In this document: positions 1 through 6,096 of the stretch, piece after piece | Numbering within the stretch: the stretch's first letter is position 1 | How the letters are laid out: every line of letters starts with the position of its first letter | Assembly: GCA_003152255.1 (NCBI GenBank) | Contig: PLZT01000151.1 | Span: forward strand, 1-8,016 | Direction of reading: 5' to 3' | Origin: Methylocystaceae bacterium | GTDB lineage: Bacteria; Pseudomonadota; Alphaproteobacteria; Rhizobiales; Beijerinckiaceae | Length of the DNA: 8,016 bases | The notes under the pieces: model-generated | What the model saw: the letters and a program-made list of their open reading frames with translations, nothing else | Database searches by the model: none | Told to the model about the DNA's origin: nothing | Position numbers and translations under genes: made by a program

Positions 1-626
1 CGCTGGCAGCGCGAGCGCACCGTGACCGGCACCTTGTCGATTTCGGTGGTGGCGAAGATGAATTTGACGTGTTCAGGCGGCTCTTCCAGCGTCTTCAGCA
101 GGCCGTTGAAAGCGGCCTTGGAGAGCATGTGCACTTCGTCGATGATGTAGACCTTGGTGCGCGCCATCACCGGACGGTAGCGGGCGTTGTCGATGATCTC
201 GCGAACATCGTCGATGCCGGTGTGCGAGGCGGCGTCCATCTCCAGCACGTCGACGTGCCGCGATTCGATGATCGCCCGGCAATGGACGCCAAGCTCCCCC
301 ATGTGAATGGTCGGACGATCGACGGCGGGCCGGCCGTCCGTCGCGGGCAATTCATAGTTGAAGGCGCGCGCCAGAATGCGCGCGGTCGTCGTCTTGCCGA
401 CGCCGCGCACCCCCGTCAGGAGATAGGCCTGATGGATGCGGTCAAGGTCGAAGGCGTTTTGCAGCGTGCGCACCATCGGCTCCTGGCCGATGAGGTCGGA
501 AAAGCCCGCGGGGCGATATTTGCGCGCGAGCACGCGATAGGCCGCCGCCGGCCGCGCGGCGTCGAAACCCGCCAGCGGAAGACCGGCGCTCTCCGAGGCG
601 GTCGGCGATTGGCGCTGCTCGTCCAT
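1..626 (-). CDS. dnaX: DNA polymerase III subunit gamma/tau, N-terminal part (cut by window edge)
   Basis: This is the clamp-loader ATPase of the replicative DNA polymerase III holoenzyme; it helps load the beta sliding clamp at primed sites in the cytoplasm. The first 208 residues are visible and the rest lies beyond the left edge. Seen directly: the entry motif YRVLARKYRP (30-39), the IGQE motif (46-49), Walker A GVRGVGKT (72-79), Walker B with IIDEVHML (161-168), sensor 1 ATTE (192-195) and the SRC motif with the putative arginine finger R206. The zinc-binding module between residues 90 and 120 keeps only one cysteine (C116), where E. coli has four; I recall this state from alphaproteobacteria. 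ATG at 626 gives a roughly 29-residue extension before the conserved core, also common in that class. The Shine-Dalgarno sequence is weak (a GAG about 9 nt upstream), and a 10-bp palindrome AGCTATAGCT (628-637) abuts the start. The SRP RNA gene lies directly upstream on the same strand. Confidence 0.97.
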   Translation of the reverse strand, partial: MDEQRQSPTASESAGLPLAGFDAARPAAAYRVLARKYRPAGFSDLIGQEPMVRTLQNAFDLDRIHQAYLLTGVRGVGKTTTARILARAFNYELPATDGRPAVDRPTIHMGELGVHCRAIIESRHVDVLEMDAASHTGIDDVREIIDNARYRPVMARTKVYIIDEVHMLSKAAFNGLLKTLEEPPEHVKFIFATTEIDKVPVTVRSRCQ

Positions 627-655
627 CAGCTATAGCTCGCGGGCGGTCTATGATT

Positions 656-671
656 TTGGCGATTCCGCCAA
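656..671 (-). other. short inverted repeat between ffs and dnaX
   Basis: On the minus strand TTGGCG and CGCCAA form a perfect 6-bp stem around a GAAT loop. It lies between the 3' end of the SRP RNA and the dnaX start. No run of T follows (the next bases are AATCAT), so it is a poor intrinsic terminator. It might instead mark an RNA 3' end or processing point, or be chance in GC-rich DNA. Confidence 0.25.
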
Positions 672-708
672 CCGCGCCGCTCGAACGAAACCTAGCGCGC
701 GCGAAGGT

Positions 709-802
709 GGGAGGTTGGACGAAGACCCGCCCGTTCTCGTTAGGGCTGCTTCCTTCCGGACCTGACCCGGTTGGCGAGTGGAACGTCCACCGCCAACCTC
801 CC
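709..802 (-). ncRNA. ffs: signal recognition particle RNA, small bacterial (4.5S) type
   Basis: This is the RNA scaffold of the bacterial signal recognition particle. It binds Ffh and, with the receptor FtsY, targets nascent inner-membrane proteins. On the minus strand the near-universal Ffh-binding domain is present: GGTCAGG, then TCCGGAAGGAAGCAGC with the GGAA tetraloop, at + positions 744-767. The two ends pair perfectly over 10 bp (GGGAGGTTGG at the 5' end, 802-793; CCAACCTCCC at the 3' end, 718-709), closing a single hairpin of about 94 nt, the expected size for the small form without an Alu domain. Exact ends may differ by a few bases. The gene sits about 80 bp upstream of dnaX on the same strand and has its own promoter-like sequence just upstream. 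Confidence 0.95.
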
Positions 803-808
803 GGCCTC

Positions 809-837
809 TATTTGGCAAAAGACGGCCTTCGACGCAA
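809..837 (-). promoter_or_regulatory. probable sigma-70-type promoter of the SRP RNA gene
   Basis: On the minus strand TTGCGT (832-837) serves as -35 and CAAATA (809-814) as -10, separated by exactly 17 bp. The first base of the SRP RNA terminal helix (802) lies 7 nt downstream of the -10, where initiation is expected. It fits in the gap after the stop of the upstream channel gene (870). The match is by eye; no start-site data are available. Confidence 0.65.
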
Positions 838-869
838 GGGCGCGCGTCGACTTTCGTTTCGGGCGCCAA

Positions 870-1940
870 TCATATTGTCTCGACGGGCCGCGGCGCGTTG
901 GACGCCGTCGGAGCCCTGAATTTGCTCAGAACATTCGCGCGATCGCCTCGGCCAATAATGGTTACGCCGTCGCCAGGATAAACGCGCGTCTCCGGCCGCG
1001 GCCGTTCGAAGACTCCGCTGCCCGCCTTTTCGATCGCGATCACGAAGAAAGTGTGCTCCGAGCGCTCCTCGATCTCCTCGACCGTGCGACCGGCGAAGAC
1101 GCTTCCCTCGGCCGTGACGACGATTTCGATTTCAAGCCCAAGCGAGCGCAGATCCACCTCCATCTGCCGCCGACGCTCCGACGATTGAATCATGCCGGCT
1201 ATGGCGGGAAAAAGAATCATCGAGCCGATCTGTTCGGCGCCAATATGCGTTGGCAGCACGACGGAGTTCGCGCCGGCCTGCAGCAATTTCTTTTGCGTCG
1301 AGGGTTCTTCTCCACGCGCGATGATTTGAATGGATTTGTTGAGGCCGCGCGCGGTGAGGGTGATAAACACATTGACCGGATCGGACGATACGACGCTCGC
1401 CAGCGCGCGCGCCCGATCGATGCCGGCTTGTTTCAGGGCGCTCTCCTCGGTCGCGTCGGCGTGTATATATAGGTGCCCGTGTTGTTTCGCTTCATTGCAA
1501 CTATCGAGACTGGGTTCGATAATCACGAATTGAGATTTCCCTTCGCGCAATTCCTTCGCCAACATCATGCCTAAGCGGCCATAACCGCAGATGATGACAT
1601 GTCTATCGATGTCCTCGATTTGCTTGTTCATGCGCGTCGTTCCAAGAATCTCTTGCAGTTGGTTGTATGTGATGAATTGGATGAGCGCGCCGGTCAGATA
1701 GATCATCCCGGTGCAGCCGATCACGATCAGAATTACCGTGATTGTCCGCAACGTAACCGTGTCGATCGGCCGAACTTCGCTGAAGCCGACGGTGAAGACC
1801 GTCAAGACGACCATGTAAAGCGCGTCGCCGAAGCTCCATCCGCTGAGCATATAGCCGAAGACGGCGAGTCCACTGATGAACATGACAATATAGACGGCGT
1901 AAAATAGGTTGGCGACGCGGTAGTTCGGAACCCAAATCAT
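870..1940 (-). CDS. two-TM potassium channel with RCK (TrkA-N/TrkA-C) regulatory domain
   Basis: The protein has 356 residues and is a membrane protein expected to conduct K+ under control of a cytoplasmic nucleotide- or ion-binding domain. Layout: TM1 at about 12-33, pore helix about 39-49, selectivity filter T50-V-G-F-S-E55, TM2 about 65-92, then a Rossmann-fold RCK_N domain starting HVIICGYGRLG (114-124; glycines 119, 121 and 124) with E142 at the end of beta-2, and an RCK_C-like domain at about 265-340 ending in the VYPGDGVTIIGRG segment. The architecture is that of MthK and Kch-type channels. The filter departs from the canonical TVGYGD: Phe, Ser and Glu replace Tyr, the second Gly and Asp, so ion selectivity cannot be assumed. 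ATG at 1940 leaves a short N-terminus before TM1; no strong Shine-Dalgarno is visible. The zinc-ribbon gene ends 84 nt upstream on the same strand, so the two may be co-transcribed. Confidence 0.9.
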   Translation of the reverse strand: MIWVPNYRVANLFYAVYIVMFISGLAVFGYMLSGWSFGDALYMVVLTVFTVGFSEVRPIDTVTLRTITVILIVIGCTGMIYLTGALIQFITYNQLQEILGTTRMNKQIEDIDRHVIICGYGRLGMMLAKELREGKSQFVIIEPSLDSCNEAKQHGHLYIHADATEESALKQAGIDRARALASVVSSDPVNVFITLTARGLNKSIQIIARGEEPSTQKKLLQAGANSVVLPTHIGAEQIGSMILFPAIAGMIQSSERRRQMEVDLRSLGLEIEIVVTAEGSVFAGRTVEEIEERSEHTFFVIAIEKAGSGVFERPRPETRVYPGDGVTIIGRGDRANVLSKFRAPTASNAPRPVETI

Positions 1941-2024
1941 GTCACTGCGACCAAAATGACGGACGGGAGCCTCCGCCCGGCGCCGACCGCGCGGCGCGAG
2001 CGAGCGCTTTTCCGCTCAAGGCGA

Positions 2025-2273
2025 TCAGCGATCCGCGTCCGTCGCCGAACGACCGGACCAGTGGGGCAAGGTCGAGATCTGCCGCGAACCGCAAGCGGGA
2101 CAAATGAAGCTGCGCCCTTTTTCGATGTCCGGGAGCGGAGTAGACGGATCGAGCGACAATGTTTCGAAGGCGATAGGCGTCGAATGCAGGCACATCGGAT
2201 TGGAGCAAGTCACGAAGAAGCCCGGAACGCCCTGCGATTGAAGGGAAGCGATCGTGGGAGGCTCGATGGCCAT
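2025..2273 (-). CDS. small zinc-ribbon protein, function unknown
   Basis: The protein has 82 residues and two cysteine pairs: C23-x4-C28 (VTCSNPMC) and C58-x2-C61 (ICPACGSR), with H30 nearby. This is the layout of a small zinc ribbon, and the segment around the pairs resembles short conserved hypothetical proteins I recall from Rhizobiales. The role is unknown; zinc-dependent nucleic-acid or protein binding would be inference. The start is uncertain. ATG at 2273 has a weak GGA 7 nt upstream and is preferred. The frame is open further up to a TTG at 2333, but that codon directly abuts a GGGAGG with no spacing, which argues against it; a TTG at about 2321 is another option. The gene is cytoplasmic, with no signal peptide or membrane segment. 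It lies upstream of the potassium channel gene on the same strand, 84 nt apart. The overlapping frames on both strands have low-complexity, Arg-rich translations and are taken as shadows. Confidence 0.72.
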   Translation of the reverse strand: MAIEPPTIASLQSQGVPGFFVTCSNPMCLHSTPIAFETLSLDPSTPLPDIEKGRSFICPACGSRQISTLPHWSGRSATDADR

Positions 2274-2682
2274 GAGAAAATCCGTTTCGTTTATTGCCAA
2301 GTTCGCCAACTCTTTTTGCAATAGACAGGCCAACCTCCCGCCTCGCTTTCACCGGCCGTCGGCCTCGGGTTTTGTGAGGCGAACCCGCCGCCGCGGAGTT
2401 TTGAGTCGTCCGTCGCGGCTGCTTTCCTGGGCACGGGTTGGCGTCGCTTTAGGCCCGATGCGCGCAAAAACATCCACGGAAATTCGCGATTCGCGCCGGA
2501 CGAGACGTCTCATCCGCTGATCGAGCCGCCCGAATTCCCTACGGCTTCGGCCGCGCTGAATTTGCTGGGTTTCTTGGGTTCGCGTGGCTGATTTCAAGGC
2601 TGGCGCGACGGCGTTTACCAAAAATTAGGTCTAACGCCCTATCGCTGAAAGAGGCGGCGCGCCCGCGCTGGAAGGACGCGAT

Positions 2683-2704
2683 GGGCTTTCGACCATGAAA
2701 GCCC
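2683..2704. repeat. perfect 8-bp inverted repeat upstream of rfbH
   Basis: GGGCTTTC (2683-2690) and GAAAGCCC (2697-2704) are exact reverse complements separated by six bases (GACCAT). The element lies 158 nt before the rfbH start codon. Neither strand carries a T-run after it, so a simple intrinsic terminator is unlikely. It could be an operator half-site pair or a hairpin in a leader transcript. The symmetry is seen directly; any function is inference. Confidence 0.45.
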
Positions 2705-2850
2705 GGCGCGATCGGGGCGAGAGGCGTCATGCCCTCGTTCGGTGCGACGACATAATGAATTCGACCGTGGAACAATCACCCCCGGCGAGAGGCCGCGGAC
2801 GCGGATGGCGCGATCTTCCGACATCCTGACGTTTGTCCCCTCGCGCCCCG

Positions 2851-2856
2851 AGGAAG
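2851..2856 (+). promoter_or_regulatory. Shine-Dalgarno sequence fixing the rfbH start
   Basis: AGGAAG lies 6 nt before the ATG at 2863. A TTG in the same frame 30 nt upstream (2833) has no comparable site, so the ATG is preferred. Confidence 0.75.
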
Positions 2857-2862
2857 TCGCGC

Positions 2863-4206
2863 ATGCTGACAGATACGCCGAACGATCCCGAGGAACTGCG
2901 GGCCGCCATCCTCGATCTTGTCGGACGCTATCACGCCGTCGCGCATGCGCGCCCGCCGTTCAATCCGGACAAGCCGAACATTCCGGTGTCGGGTCGGGTC
3001 TATGGCGCGCGCGACATGCAGCTTCTCGTTGATTCCGCGCTTGATTTCTGGCTGACGACAGGCCGTTTCAACGCCGAATTCGAGCAAAAGCTCGCTCAAC
3101 GCATCGGCGTCAAACATGCTCTGACCGTCAATTCGGGGTCATCGGCCAATCTCGTGGCTTTCATGGCGTTGACATCGCCGCGATTGAAAGCGCGCCAATT
3201 GCGGCCAGGCGACGAGGTGATCACCTGCGCCACGGGTTTCCCGACAACGATCAATCCGATTCTTCAAGCCAATATGGTTCCGGTCTTCGTCGACGCGGAC
3301 ATTCCGACATACAATATCAACGTCGCCGCCATCGAGCAGGCGATCACGCCGCGCACGCGGGCGATCATGATCGCCCATACCCTGGGCAATCCGTTCGACG
3401 TGGCGTCCGTGCGCGCCATTTGCGATCGTCACGGGTTGTTTCTGATCGAGGATTGTTGCGACGCGCTTGGCGCCACGGTGGGCGGCCAGCATGTCGGCAC
3501 GTTCGGAGACATCGGCACGTTGAGTTTCTATCCGGCCCATCACATTACGATGGGTGAGGGCGGAGCGGTCTTCACCAACGACAGCAACCTCAACAAAATC
3601 ATGGAATCTTTCCGTGACTGGGGACGCGATTGCTATTGCGGGTCCGGACAGGACAACACATGCAACAAGCGCTTCAACTGGAAATTGGGCGATCTGCCCA
3701 AGGGTTACGACCATAAATATATCTATTCCCACCTTGGGTATAATTTGAAGATCACCGATATGCAGGCGGCCGTTGGCGTCGCGCAGCTTGAGCATCTCGA
3801 CGACTTCATCGCCGCGCGCCGACGCAATTTCGCTCGGCTTCGCGAAGGACTCGCTCATCTCGAGGATATCTTCATATTGCCGGAGGCCACGGCCGACTCC
3901 GATCCTTCATGGTTCGGATTCGCCCTCACGCTGCGCAAGGACGCGCCAATCGATCGTCATGGCTTGCTGCTGGAACTCCAGGCCAAGAATATCGGGACGC
4001 GCCTGCTGTTTGGCGGCAATCTCGTGCGTCAGCCGTACATGAAGGGCCGCAATTTCCGCGTTTCGGGAACGCTCGACAACGCGGATGCGATCGTCGACAG
4101 AACGTTTTGGATTGGCGTCTACCCCGCATTGGGCGCGCAAGAAATCGACTTCATGATCGAGACGCTAGACAGCTTTTGCCGCAGCGACCGCAGGATCGCC
4201 GTATGA
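2863..4206 (+). CDS. rfbH: CDP-4-keto-6-deoxy-D-glucose-3-dehydrase (E1, RfbH/AscC/DdhC family)
   Basis: The protein has 447 residues (the Yersinia enzyme is about 437). It is a PMP-dependent, [2Fe-2S] iron-sulfur enzyme of the DegT/aminotransferase fold that removes the C3 hydroxyl of CDP-4-keto-6-deoxyglucose, working with a reductase (E3) on the way to 3,6-dideoxyhexoses. Two hallmarks are seen. First, the lysine that binds PLP in ordinary sugar aminotransferases is replaced by histidine (H226, in the [14 protein letters not shown] segment, 221-234). Second, cysteines C199, C257, C259 and C267 reproduce exactly the C-x57-C-x1-C-x7-C cluster motif described for E1. Other fold landmarks are NSGSSAN (90-96) and the [10 protein letters not shown] segment (195-204). 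The start is set by AGGAAG, 6 nt upstream of the ATG. The next gene, a membrane protein, begins 175 nt downstream on the same strand. rfbG and rfbF, which make its substrate, lie further right on the opposite strand. No E3 reductase is in the window. Confidence 0.96.
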   Translation: MLTDTPNDPEELRAAILDLVGRYHAVAHARPPFNPDKPNIPVSGRVYGARDMQLLVDSALDFWLTTGRFNAEFEQKLAQRIGVKHALTVNSGSSANLVAFMALTSPRLKARQLRPGDEVITCATGFPTTINPILQANMVPVFVDADIPTYNINVAAIEQAITPRTRAIMIAHTLGNPFDVASVRAICDRHGLFLIEDCCDALGATVGGQHVGTFGDIGTLSFYPAHHITMGEGGAVFTNDSNLNKIMESFRDWGRDCYCGSGQDNTCNKRFNWKLGDLPKGYDHKYIYSHLGYNLKITDMQAAVGVAQLEHLDDFIAARRRNFARLREGLAHLEDIFILPEATADSDPSWFGFALTLRKDAPIDRHGLLLELQAKNIGTRLLFGGNLVRQPYMKGRNFRVSGTLDNADAIVDRTFWIGVYPALGAQEIDFMIETLDSFCRSDRRIAV

Positions 4207-4370
4207 CGGCTTTCATGGAGCCCGAGCGCATCCATAGCGGCCGCGGGCTTCGGTTCGCCGCGCGTCCCTCGCGCTGTAACTCGGGCGGCGGGCTCGTTAC
4301 GGCCGTCGGGGGCTCGGCGTTCGCACGGAGCCGTGTCATTTCCCGCCAATCGCCCCAACGGCTTGCCCTT

Positions 4371-4374
4371 GGAG
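4371..4374 (+). promoter_or_regulatory. Shine-Dalgarno sequence supporting a TTG start at 4382
   Basis: GGAG lies 7 nt before a TTG codon. No ATG occurs in this frame before the first membrane segment, so this site decides the start of the membrane protein. Confidence 0.6.
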
Positions 4375-4381
4375 ACCTCGC

Positions 4382-5920
4382 TTGACCTCGATTTCGACCC
4401 CGGCGGCGTGTGATGCGCGAACCGCCAGCTTCACGCTTCATAACCGAGCCGTTCTGATATTCACCTCGGTGCTGATTTTCCTGCCCTCGGCGCTGTTCGC
4501 CGCCGGCCTCAGGCCCATCCCTGCTCTTGTCCTGCTCGCGGGCTGCGTTGGGAGCCTTGCTCTGGTCAGTCAGCGTCTCCAGGCGAATGAAGAGGGGCTC
4601 CTTGACGCGTCGGTCGACATGAAGCGCCTGTCGCTCTGCATCGGACTGGGGTGCGTCATTTTGGTGTTCGGCGGCGAACTGCATCTCTTTTTCGCGCCCC
4701 TCGACTGGCGTGTCCGAGACGCGGTCCTCGCGGATCTGACGCGGAGTTCGTTCCCCATCGGTTACAATATCGATGGCGTCGACTACATCCTGCGGGCGCC
4801 GCTCGGGATGTACATGTTTCCGGCCGCCGTCGGGCATGTCTTCGGCTTGCTTGGCGCGCACGTCGCCCTGCTGGCGCAAAACTCCCTGATGCTTGGATGC
4901 ATCTTCTATCTTCTCAGTTCGCTCGGCGCCGGCTGGCCGCACCTGGCCATCTTGATTATGTTCGGCGGGCTCTCGATTCTCGGGGCCGCCTTGGGTTTCG
5001 CCATCAGCAAGGACTATAAGATCGACAGATTGATCATCCTCGGCCTCGACGCATGGCATCCATATTTTCAGTATTCCAGCAGCATGGTGCAGTTTTTTTG
5101 GGTGCCTAACCACGCCTTGCCCGGCTGGTGGCTGGCCACTCTTCTCCTCCTGCAAACGAGGTCGCAGGTCGATATCGCGACATTGGGCGTATCGCTCGCG
5201 GGCGCGACGTTTTGGTCGCCGCTTGTCGTGATACCGGTCGCATGCTGGCTAATCTATCTTGCGGCGACCGATTGGCGGCGTCACTTGCTCGCCCAAAGGA
5301 CCTGGCTCGGCGTTCTCGCGGGGGCGTGCTTCCTGCCAATCGCATTGTATGTGGTGACCGGCTCGTCGCAGATCTCCCACGGCCTTTCCTTCGAAAAGAT
5401 GGAGTTTATTCCTCTATATATTATATTTATCGCGGTGGAATTGCCATGCGTGCGCTTCATATACCTTAATCGTGGATTCATCCCAAAAAATATGACGCAT
5501 GTTTTCTATTTCGGCGCGGCGTCGTTGCTATTATTGCCGTTTTTTAGCTTTGGACCAGGCAATGACCTCGTTATGCGGGGCTCGATAGCGCCGCTTGTTA
5601 TTGTCGCATTTGTTTTTGGTTCGATTGTCTGCAATGCGTCAATTTCGAGAAATACCAAGCTTATTGGATTTGCTCTCATCATCTTATCAACGCCTTCGGC
5701 CTTGCTTGAATTTACGCGCAACATAAACTATCCGCGCTATAATCTGAGCGATTGCACGTTGACGGAGGCGATTCATGCGATGGGCGCCAAGGGGATTCCG
5801 GCCAATTACATGGTGGAGAGCGCCAATATCCCCTCGTGGTTGATGGACGCCAGTGTTAGCGCTCCTCAGGGCGCCCGGTCGCGTCGCTGCTGGACGGATT
5901 TTGACAATCGCCACGACTGA
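4382..5920 (+). CDS. polytopic membrane protein, probable GT-C-type glycosyltransferase, uncharacterised
   Basis: The protein has 512 residues and about ten or more hydrophobic segments, among them roughly 22-42, 46-64, 84-104, 141-158, 160-181, 186-208, 247-258, 266-293, 308-325, 342-360, 374-390, 400-417 and 427-442. After the third segment comes a loop with the acidic motif LDWRVRDAVLADL (107-119; D108, D113), then residues up to the next helix at LRAPLGMYMFP (137-147). A loop with acidic residues after an early TM helix is the GT-C pattern, where such residues help catalysis with polyprenyl-phosphate sugars. Further landmarks are MVQFFWVPNHALPGWW (235-250) and NDLVMRGSIAPL (394-405). A short soluble tail (about 450-512) follows. 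I recall similar unnamed proteins in polysaccharide loci, but the donor, acceptor and even the GT activity are inference; a flippase or polymerase role is possible. The start is TTG at 4382 with GGAG 7 nt upstream. The gene follows rfbH by 175 nt and is probably in its unit. The 5395-5765 part is visibly AT-richer than the rest. Confidence 0.85.
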   Translation: MTSISTPAACDARTASFTLHNRAVLIFTSVLIFLPSALFAAGLRPIPALVLLAGCVGSLALVSQRLQANEEGLLDASVDMKRLSLCIGLGCVILVFGGELHLFFAPLDWRVRDAVLADLTRSSFPIGYNIDGVDYILRAPLGMYMFPAAVGHVFGLLGAHVALLAQNSLMLGCIFYLLSSLGAGWPHLAILIMFGGLSILGAALGFAISKDYKIDRLIILGLDAWHPYFQYSSSMVQFFWVPNHALPGWWLATLLLLQTRSQVDIATLGVSLAGATFWSPLVVIPVACWLIYLAATDWRRHLLAQRTWLGVLAGACFLPIALYVVTGSSQISHGLSFEKMEFIPLYIIFIAVELPCVRFIYLNRGFIPKNMTHVFYFGAASLLLLPFFSFGPGNDLVMRGSIAPLVIVAFVFGSIVCNASISRNTKLIGFALIILSTPSALLEFTRNINYPRYNLSDCTLTEAIHAMGAKGIPANYMVESANIPSWLMDASVSAPQGARSRRCWTDFDNRHD

Positions 5921-6096
5921 CGGGGCACGCGCCTTCTCGCCCGAGGAGGCTGTCGGCTCGGACATATCTCGTCCGCGATGGGCGCGACATCGGCGCTTTT
6001 GGTCCGCGAGGAAACAGCGGCGCGCGGCGCGATGGCGTCGACCCGAAAGCGGCTCCGGTCGGTCGCGACGACGCCTGATCGCAGCGCGGCGCCGCG

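Larger units (their letters stand above)
2274..2862. other. 589-base divergent intergenic region without a supported gene
   Basis: The region lies between the start of the minus-strand zinc-ribbon gene and the start of plus-strand rfbH, so it should hold the promoters of both. Several open frames cross it on both strands (for example 2349-2621 and 2539-2775, minus), but their translations are Arg/Pro/Ala-rich, match no family I know and lack convincing ribosome sites. Promoter-like hexamers on the minus strand (TTGCAA, then CAATAA after 19 bp, near 2280-2320) are too weak to call. The one clear structural element is the inverted repeat at 2683-2704. No tRNA, transposase remnant or direct-repeat array was seen. 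Confidence 0.6.

Noticed and set aside
69..635. 188-residue open frame on the plus strand
   Set aside because: It is antisense to the conserved ATPase core of dnaX.
771..1472. 233-residue open frame on the plus strand
   Set aside because: It is antisense to the potassium channel and runs over the SRP RNA promoter; composition only.
2330..2345. Partial repeat of an SRP RNA end (shared GCCAACCTCCC with 792-802)
   Set aside because: Only 11 bases match, without the Ffh-binding core or the pairing arm; taken as chance.
3139..3858. 239-residue open frame on the minus strand
   Set aside because: It is antisense to rfbH, with no recognisable domain.
4151..5155. 334-residue open frame on the minus strand
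   Set aside because: It is antisense to the membrane protein and the end of rfbH; its translation is charged (Gln/Glu/Arg-rich), the complement pattern of hydrophobic codons, and matches no family.
5921..6096. Bidirectional terminator between the convergent units
   Set aside because: Only short stems such as CGGAC/GTCCG near 5956-5974 were found, with no T-run on either strand; not enough to call.
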